A stretch of 64,000 nt of DNA from assembly GCF_033118175.1 (NCBI RefSeq), contig NC_083701.1:68037001-68101000 (forward strand). The letters are read 5' to 3'. This DNA is from Dama dama. Its lineage: Eukaryota; Chordata; Mammalia; Artiodactyla; Cervidae. Within the stretch, counting starts at the first letter, position 1. Each line of letters opens with the position of its first letter. This document shows positions 57,026 to 64,000 of this stretch, piece by piece. The position numbers and the translations under genes are program-made. Under the pieces are notes generated by a model. That model saw only the letters and a list, made by a program, of their open reading frames with translations. It ran no database searches and was not told where the DNA came from.

Positions 57026-58746
57026 TACTGTAGTCCAGGCACATAATACAAAACAGTTATCACATAGGCAATAGGTGATTTCTTGTTGATCATAAGCTTG
57101 ACACATAAAGTCCTGTGGCCTTGCTCTCCTCCGGAAATACTGACATGTCATGAGGACTGAAATTTGGCGATCTCTAAAGGCACAGAAAAGCTCATGGTCT
57201 TTTAGACAACTTGGAAAATCCTGATTTCTCTAGGAGGGAAAGGCAATGATCATATTGTCAGCAATTTTTCTTAAAGTTATTGTGACTTGTTTTTGGTGCC
57301 TGGAAAGCTGTTGCTGCAATATTAGAATATCTTGCCTTGATGTTTGTCTAGAAGTGGCTGTTTTAGAAACACATTGGAAAATCCCTTCCCCCGTCCCCAT
57401 CTGTCTTTTTTGTTCTAAATATTAACAAAAACCAGAAGGGGATTTCTAGAGAACAGCAAAACCAAACATGGCTATGCAGCCTTCATGGGGGTTTGTTTTA
57501 GAAACTCACATTTCAAATGCTAAATTAACTGCAGGCTTATGTGAGGGAAAAAGAGAAACTTCTGAGAACCAGAAGAATAAAGGAAAAGAATAAGCCAGGG
57601 AAATTAATCAATGTACATTTCTTTTGATGTCATTTTCCATGAGAACAGAGCAGGATGTGAGGCACAGGGAAATTAGGACTTTTTCAGCCAAAGCAAGGCT
57701 TGAAAAATCTGGTTTTGACCTATGAGTCATTTACTGCACATTGATGCAAATCCGGGCCTCACTGGTCCCTGGCCATCTCTTCGGCCTTCATCTGCCTGAG
57801 CAGCTGAGCTGAGCTGAGCCAAGGCAGATGACAAGCAGAAACTGGATGATCAGCCACTCCTGCATTGTGTCTCCCATGCTCCACTCCATATTAATGATGC
57901 TGAGGTGCTAGGAGTGTTTGCAAGCATTTCTAAGAATAAAGGAAGGCCTGTTGGTAATAATGGTTCACTGCAAACTTTTAAAAACAGCTTAGTAAGGAAG
58001 AACTCTGATTTGCTTCAAATTCCTGTTAAAAAACATATATATATATATGTTTGTGTATTTGTGTGTTTTAACTTTTCCATTTCAGCAAGTTGAAAAGATA
58101 GTCTGGAAGTAGGCGAATGAGTCAAGCATGGCCTCTTAGCCTCCTAGACCAAACACAGCATCTCAGAGCTGAGAGCGGCACCTTTTTCATGTGGATTTCT
58201 CAGCCTAGGTTCATCATTTATTTCTTTATAAATACGTACAAACAAAGTTTCTAGGCAACCATCAGGAAATAAAGTAAGGAGTTCTGAAAAGCAGAATACT
58301 GATGTTCATTTTATTTTTATATTTTGCTACTTAGAAAATCTCTTCCACTGTATGCTCACCCCCGCCAACATTCCTTCATAAAAACAATGGTAGTTTGCAG
58401 GCTTTTTTCACCACCAAAGAGGGAAACATTTCTTGAGCCCCAACACATTAAGTATCAGAAGCAAATGCCTTTACAAAATCCCATCAAGGTAATGTCCTAA
58501 TGGTGCGTCTTTCCACCTAAAACGTAAATCAAAGACTGCAGGCGATTCCACAGGCTTCTGGTATCATCAGCTCCAAGCAGACTCCTGTCACTGTTGCAGA
58601 GTTGCCTAGCAACCAGCCTCACTCTTTCCTGCTCTTTTACTTCACTGGTCCTTGCAGGGGTTTTTGCTTTGTTTTGTTTTTCCGTTTGTTTTGCCCCACA
58701 AGAGCAGAGTCTGAACACACAATCCCTGCAAGGGTGGCTTCGAAGC
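57026..58746. other. unassigned; (AT)n at 58,033-58,050
   Basis: No gene or repeat family was recognised apart from the microsatellite and a short 'gagctgagctgagct' run near 57,805. The 151-codon minus frame 58,497-58,952 is not a protein I know. Confidence 0.35.
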
Positions 58747-58896
58747 AAGTGGGCACACTGGGACAGCTGTTGGTGACTTCCTCCCGGCTCCAACACATGA
58801 CCACTGGGCTGTCCCCTGACCCAGGCTGATCTAAGCTCAGCAGCTCCTTCCATTAGCCCCATGATTGGCCCAAGCTGGACAGGGTCCTTGGCTAGC
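58747..58896. repeat. Direct repeat, copy A
   Basis: About 150 bp that recur, diverged, at 59,359-59,499. Shared blocks: 'cagctgttggtgacttcctc', 'gaccactgggctg', 'aggctgat', 'ccatgattgg'. Family not identified. Confidence 0.85.
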
Positions 58897-59358
58897 ATGG
58901 CCAGGATAGCGTCGCCGTTCTCAAAGGCTGAGCTCTGGAGTCTCTCCCTCATTTGGGAAGTGGTGGGGAGACACTGTTATTCTGAAGCAGCGACAGGATC
59001 CAAGCTTATTACTCCAGCTTAGGAGGTTGTGAGAGGAACAGCCCACAGCAGTGACCATCAGCCTGGACAAGAGGGTGCAGAGGAGAGCCATGAGCCTGCA
59101 GGAGAAGCAGCACTGTGAGGGCCCTGGGGTGCCAACAGTGCAGGTATAGCTCCCAACCCAGGGCTGGGGCCGGGTGCTGGAGCAGTGAGCCAGGAAGACG
59201 TGTGCCAGGTTGGACATACTGAATCTGAAGTGTCAGAGGAACAGAGAGGCCAACGTTTTCCCCCAGGTGTCCTCCGGGAGGTCTGTCACCAGAGAAGGCA
59301 TCCCAGGAGCAGGTGCTTTACTAGGCAACTTCCTTCAGATCATAAAGACACCAAGAGG

Positions 59359-59499
59359 AAGTGGGCACGCTGGCACAGCTGTTGGTGACTTCCTCCCAAG
59401 CTCCAACACACGACCACTGGGCTGACCTAGGCTGATCCAAGTGCCGCACTGCCCCCCACTAGCTCCATGATTGGTCCAAGCTGGGCAGGCCTTGGCTAA
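59359..59499. repeat. Direct repeat, copy B
   Basis: Same orientation as copy A, start-to-start distance about 612 bp. Differences are mainly substitutions and small deletions. Confidence 0.85.
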
Positions 59500-59814
59500 G
59501 GAATCAAGTTCCTGGCAAATGCCTTCAGTGGAGGCTCAAAGAGCAGAGGTTTTTCATCTGAAAAGATCTGAGTCTACAGCATGTTCCTGGCCATTGAATG
59601 CTGCCCATTTTTCGGAAGGAGAGAATGAAACCAATTTCCAGAGTCGGTAAAGAGGAGAACCAGGCAGTCCCGGTGGAGATCCAGCCCTTGAACCCAGCCA
59701 GCTCTGAGGCCCAGCCTCTCCTTCGCTGGGCTCCAGGAGCTAACAGAGTCCCTTTTTGGATGAAGCATGTTCAAGCTGATTTTCCATCATTTGCAACTTA
59801 AGGAGTTCTGGGGG
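59500..59814. other. unassigned non-coding sequence
   Basis: Nothing recognised. Confidence 0.35.
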
Positions 59815-59975
59815 GTGTCATATTGCCATCCCAATTTTACTGAGAGAGGAACTGATTCGCAGAGCGGTTAGCTAAGTCCCGTGTGATCACAAGAACACTT
59901 TAGAGCACAAGCTTTGGAACTTGAGTCTGCCTGGACTCCATAGCCAGCATTCTTTTCTTTATACCATTTGCCTCT
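59815..59975 (-). repeat. MIR SINE relic
   Basis: 'ccaattttactgagagagga', 'gagcacaagctttggaactt' and 'gagtctgcctggactccata' fit a diverged reversed MIR. Confidence 0.5.
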
Positions 59976-60630
59976 CAACTAGTCCCACAACTGGGGCGCT
60001 CAAGAGAAGAGGTAAATAAACAGATGTGTTTGGATCTCTGCACATTGTCTGTAATCCTCCAGTGAAACCATCTGTGACATTTTTAGATGCCTGATGCCAT
60101 GAAAAACAGGAGATCTGCTCATTTTACAAATGTTTTCCATTCCTTGTGTGATGATAACTCTTCCACCTGCTCAAGCTTTACAAGCAAAACACCTACTTTC
60201 AGCCCAAAAAGAATCATCAGGCAGGCTATTTGCAGCCTGCCACTTAAAGGGAATGGGAGAGAACTTTGTGTCTGGGGAGCAAGTCTTCACTCAGGACCAT
60301 GGTAGAGATGGGGAGAGGTGCTCTAAATGGGTCAGCCATCCACCTTCCAGCTCTCGAGGACCCAGAGCTGACTCAGGTAAAGGAAGTGTGGCTGGGGATT
60401 CAGGATTGCATAACATCATGAAACCTTCTCTCTAGAAATTTCTTGTTAGCATGTGTTGGCAATTTCTGAGCTTGTTTGTTCCAAACTTCAGACTCACAGA
60501 AGACAGATACTGCTTGGTACAGGATGGGTTGAGAGGCGAATCCTAAATTACACACCCAGGAGAGGGCCAAGGTCACCGAGGTCAGCAGGACCACAGGAGC
60601 CAGAGCAGAGAGGGTGGTGGTGAGTCAGGT
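59976..60630. other. unassigned non-coding sequence
   Basis: No recognised element. A 101-codon frame at 60,130-60,435 is not identifiable. Confidence 0.35.
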
Positions 60631-60784
60631 GGACGTCCTAGGAGGGGTCCAGTAGAGCATGATGGTGGCCCAGAGGTAGTGATAACATACTCTCACCTAG
60701 CTCTGCAGGACGTCCTAGGAGGGGTCCGCTAGAGCATGATGGTGGTCCAGAGGTAGTGATAACATACTCTCACCTAGCTCTGCA
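60631..60784. repeat. Tandem duplication, 2 x 77 bp
   Basis: Copies at 60,631-60,707 and 60,708-60,784 are directly adjacent and differ at three positions by my alignment (about 96% identity). The unit begins 'ggacgtcctaggagggg' and ends 'cacctagctctgca'. It is not a known satellite as far as I can tell. Confidence 0.95.
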
Positions 60785-60917
60785 GGCAGGACCGTGGGAG
60801 AACCACGAGATCACAGCAGATGTTAGTGGTCTTTGAGCAAATGTGAGACACAAACGGGAAACCAGGAACAAGGACAGGTAGCTAGTGTGGTGAAAAATAG
60901 TCATCATTACCAGTTAC

Positions 60918-61125
60918 TCAGTCCTCATGTACACAGCCTTGTCCAGAGCTCTTAATTATGCTAACCCACGTAATCCCCACCTCCCCCTATACAACAGGCA
61001 CCACTGCGCTGGACAAGCAAGTGAGCAAGAATGGCGAGACTGAGCAGCTTTCCCAAGGTCACACGCAGGAAAGAACAACGCCTTGGCTTTGAACCCAGAC
61101 AGTTCAACCCCAGAGGCCCCATGCC
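60918..61125 (-). repeat. MIR SINE relic
   Basis: 'ctaacccacgtaatccccac', 'agctttcccaaggtcacacg' and 'ggctttgaacccagacagtt' are reversed MIR. It is rather well preserved at the end. Confidence 0.75.
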
Positions 61126-62689
61126 TTACCAGCATTTTACTCAGCAAATGGGGCAATGAAATACAGGTATTGTTCTTACAGGGGCCCTATCTGAAGCCAC
61201 TGATTACAGTCAGGCCCGCTGGGGGCATTTGGCTTGTGTTTTGCTGTTGTTTTAGATCGACTTTATTCACCACTTGACAGAACGTGTCCAAGGGGTAATT
61301 ACTCAGAAACACTTTATTCTTCCAGACTCCACATATGTCTTCACGTTTGAAACTGTCTACATCCTTGTGGCTACAACAAACCTTTCTCTATGGTAACCCA
61401 TAATGATGACACCATTACGCCCCACAGCATGTAATCAGTCTGTCCCACATACAGATACTCAACTGTGTCATCCTAGGCTTGTCCAAAGGCCCCAAAGTCT
61501 GGACATGTGTATTCACAGACCGCTCAGTCCTTTCTAGAGGAAGGCAAGGGGTACGCTGGCTGTGAGTTTTGTGGTCATGTAGAAGCTGCTGCTATTGTTA
61601 TTTAAGTTCTAACTGTGGCGTTCCTCTTAATGCCTTTTGAACTAGACCATACCATGCTCATGTACACCTTCTGGAGGCATTCCTAAGCCAGCTGAGCATG
61701 GGTTTTTAACATATGCATTCAGAGTTGGGAATGGGGTTGGAGGGTGAAGAAGCAGGTTGGGCACGTGGGTTTTAAACAGATAAACCACCAGAGGGAGCTA
61801 TAGTGGAATGCCTTCAGGGGATGGAGCAATTCATATTCGGAATCCCTCCAGAGCCAGTGAAAGAAAGACTAGTCTGGGGCTACATTTCTGTCATGAAGAT
61901 TTGCCATCTAATTCCTGCATGTTTAGCTAATTATATTTTCTCAGCTCCCCTTAATTATACAGACCAGATGCTTTATGACTAGAAATAAACACAAAAAGAG
62001 AAAGAGCATCAAAGACAAATCGTCTATGACGAAGAGTCATAAATCGCAAGAAACCAACAAATTAAGTAGTCTAGTCACTGTCACACTTCACTTGCTGCAG
62101 TCCGTCTTCTGCATTCAATTAGTTTTAGCGCTGAGTGTAATGGTAAGCATTTTTTTAAAAATTGGAGCCAAAGTATTTTGGTTAATTTCTCTTCTTTTTT
62201 TGAATAAGCAGTAAAGGAAAATATCAATGCTAATTTCCAAATCCTTTAATGGAAAAATTCATCAGCTGGAGAATGTGTTCCAGAAAATCCTTTGGTAGTG
62301 TTCATTTTTTAAAATTAATTTTTAACTATAGAAGTAACACATGAATACATTATCTTTGTTAAAAGAAAGTCCCCTTTGAACAACATCCACAGTCTTCCCC
62401 AACTCTCCATCTCTGCAGTGATAATCGGGATGTCCTGTTAGTATATTTTCTTCCAACTCTTCTCTACTTATTTATGTAGGTGATGATAATCTATCTGAAG
62501 GACAAGCTTCCTTATACCCTTCTGATCAGCCAGGTTTGAGTGAGATCTTACAAGATACTGCACAGAGCACCAGGCTTGGATTGGGTTGGCCGACACTTGA
62601 ATCTCTACTCTGTTCCCAGTTATGTGGCTGACTTTGCAAAAGCCATATTAGTGTCCTGCAAACGAGGTGAGCAAAACCTACTTCACACA
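61126..62689. other. unassigned; possible conserved noncoding part
   Basis: No repeats were recognised. The stretch at about 61,950-62,190 is AT-rich, complex and repeat-free, so it could be a conserved element. That is a guess from texture only. Confidence 0.3.
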
Positions 62690-63240
62690 TGTGCTTGTTC
62701 ATATACTCCACAAATATTTTACTAAATCCCTTCTAAGTGCCAGGCACCTGGGCAAAGCTTTGATCTAAGGCAGCTCACAAAGAAGTAAACAGACAATTAT
62801 AGTATGATATAGTATGGTAAGAAGCATGTCCTAGAAGTACAGGGTGCTGTGGGATCATGGCACCCGGGAGTCAGGGATGTGTTCCCGGAGGAGGTGATGA
62901 CGATACTACAATCTGAATGATGAGAAGGCATGAATCAGGAAAACAGGAGTCTGGGGTATGGGTCAGTGTGCTGGAAGTTTGGGGAGGTAGGAGCCATTTC
63001 CTAGACAGATAAAATGTTCTGTCCAAAAGTTCCTTGGTTAAAGAAAATGAAATACGTTTTAGATTATTTTTAAGTTTAATAAGCCGAAGCTTGGTTGAAA
63101 CAGACAATTTGGAGGGGACATAACTAAAGATGAGGGGGGAAAGCTTGGCAAGGACTTTATGTGAGGGAATCACAGCTGGATCCCAAGGACAATGGGGAGG
63201 CACTCAATTTAGCCAGGGACATGCTGTGTTCAGATCTGCC
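62690..63240 (-). repeat. L2 LINE 3' part relic
   Basis: 'cttctaagtgccaggcacct', 'gaagtaaacagacaattata', 'gtacagggtgctgtgggatc', 'cccggaggaggtgatgacga' and 'ggacaatggggaggcactca' follow the reversed L2 3' region over about 550 bp. Confidence 0.8.
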
Positions 63241-64000
63241 CTGGAAACGGTGAGTGCTAATAATATTAGCTGTTACTAACCCATTGTATTCCTTTAGCCA
63301 ACATCACCTGCACTGTCGTCAGCAGTAATTGTTACCTAAGAATCAATTTCCAAGAGAAGAAGAGAAAGAAAGAGAAGGCTGGCTGGGGTGGGGGGAGTGT
63401 GTGACAGTTGGCAGCAGTCACTTGGAATCGATATTCCTTCACGTGGACCCTGCATCCCAGTGGTCCCAGTGGAGTCCAGCTGTGACTTTCACTGTTTTCC
63501 TTCCCCGAAACCAGAGACCGAGAAAAGAGTGAAGAAGAAAAACAGAGAAATCTTCCCAGGAGCACAGAATCCAGAGACTCGGGGCTCCAGGTCGTCACTG
63601 GCCCTGTCCCGTTGGGTGGATTTGTGCTGTTTTGGTAACCACCTGGCAGACACAGGAGTGGGACCATCAGCTTAGAGATGCCAGGCTCCGCTAAGCTCCA
63701 TGGGATGCCTGGAGCCTTGCTGTTCTTAGGGTCTCTCTCGGCTCAGAACCGGGTCATCAGACTGGAGACGAAGCTTACAATTTGTGCTTGTGTTTTCTTG
63801 ATGAGGCCACCCTCATTTCTCTTCGTTACACTCTCCGTGTCTCACGTCTTCACTGTTAAAGCAGGGGGAGGAGGGGAGGTCATAAAGAAAATGGTAGACA
63901 CTGCCATCTTTTCTTGCTCAGACATTCCATGATTCTTGCACTTGGGGAACCTGTTCAGAACAATTCAGTGGGACCCAGAATCTCTGATTCTTCTGGGGAA
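63241..64000. other. unassigned non-coding sequence
   Basis: A purine-rich tract lies near 63,350-63,400. Overlapping 67-111-codon frames on both strands (63,329-63,675) are not recognisable. Confidence 0.35.

Noticed and set aside
58497..58952. 151-codon minus-strand frame
   Set aside because: It covers copy A of a noncoding direct repeat and matches no protein I know.
1..64000. Operons, CRISPR arrays, phage or bacterial systems
   Set aside because: The repeats are vertebrate retroelements. No regularly spaced short repeats or bacterial gene organisation are present.

Overview
This window is nuclear DNA of a ruminant, most likely a bovid. The evidence is dispersed repeats found together only in that group: many Bov-tA, Bov-A and Bov-A2 SINEs, BovB (RTE) LINEs, tRNA-Glu-type CHR SINEs of cetartiodactyls, and 3' ends of a ruminant-type L1. 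Beneath them lie older mammalian layers (MIR, L2, L1M, MER5/hAT). I cannot say which bovid, because I can run no comparison.

I see no intact protein-coding gene and no exon series I can defend. Most long open frames are inside retroelements or GC-rich stretches. The most gene-like object is a processed COX6C retrocopy at 22,583-23,005. It sits inside a Bov-tA SINE, flanked by a 14-bp target-site duplication (TSD), with an otherwise open frame whose ATG has become GTG. The only promoter-like sequence is a CpG island at about 52.5-52.9 kb.

Layout. 0-12 kb: an old L1 broken by several insertions, a solo LTR with a 4-bp TSD (5,082-5,596), a 5'-inverted (twin-primed) young L1 with a perfect 16-bp TSD (7,741-8,885) and a cluster of MER5-like hAT fragments around 10 kb. 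12-18 kb: a GC-rich stretch without confirmed exons, a second LTR and several SINEs. 18.6-20.7 kb: a 2.1-kb young L1 on the minus strand with a 14-bp TSD. 22.5-25.4 kb: the COX6C retrocopy, then an 86-bp perfect palindrome with no spacer (24,928-25,013). 27-34.5 kb: three BovB pieces, two LTRs, a mariner-type MITE and a CHR SINE, some nested in old L1. 42.1-45.3 kb: a nearly full-length, decayed BovB inserted in an old L1 with a 9-bp TSD. 45.7-64 kb: mostly unassigned sequence with MIR and L2 relics, a SINE cluster near 49-50 kb, the CpG island, a dispersed direct repeat of about 145 bp (58.7 and 59.4 kb) and a tandem 77-bp duplication (60.6 kb).

Nothing here forms an operon, defence system or other cooperating gene set. 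The informative content is insertion history (nesting, TSDs, twin priming, processed retrocopy), two local rearrangements (palindrome, tandem duplication) and one candidate regulatory island. Repeat calls come from recalled family consensus features, so boundaries without a TSD are approximate.
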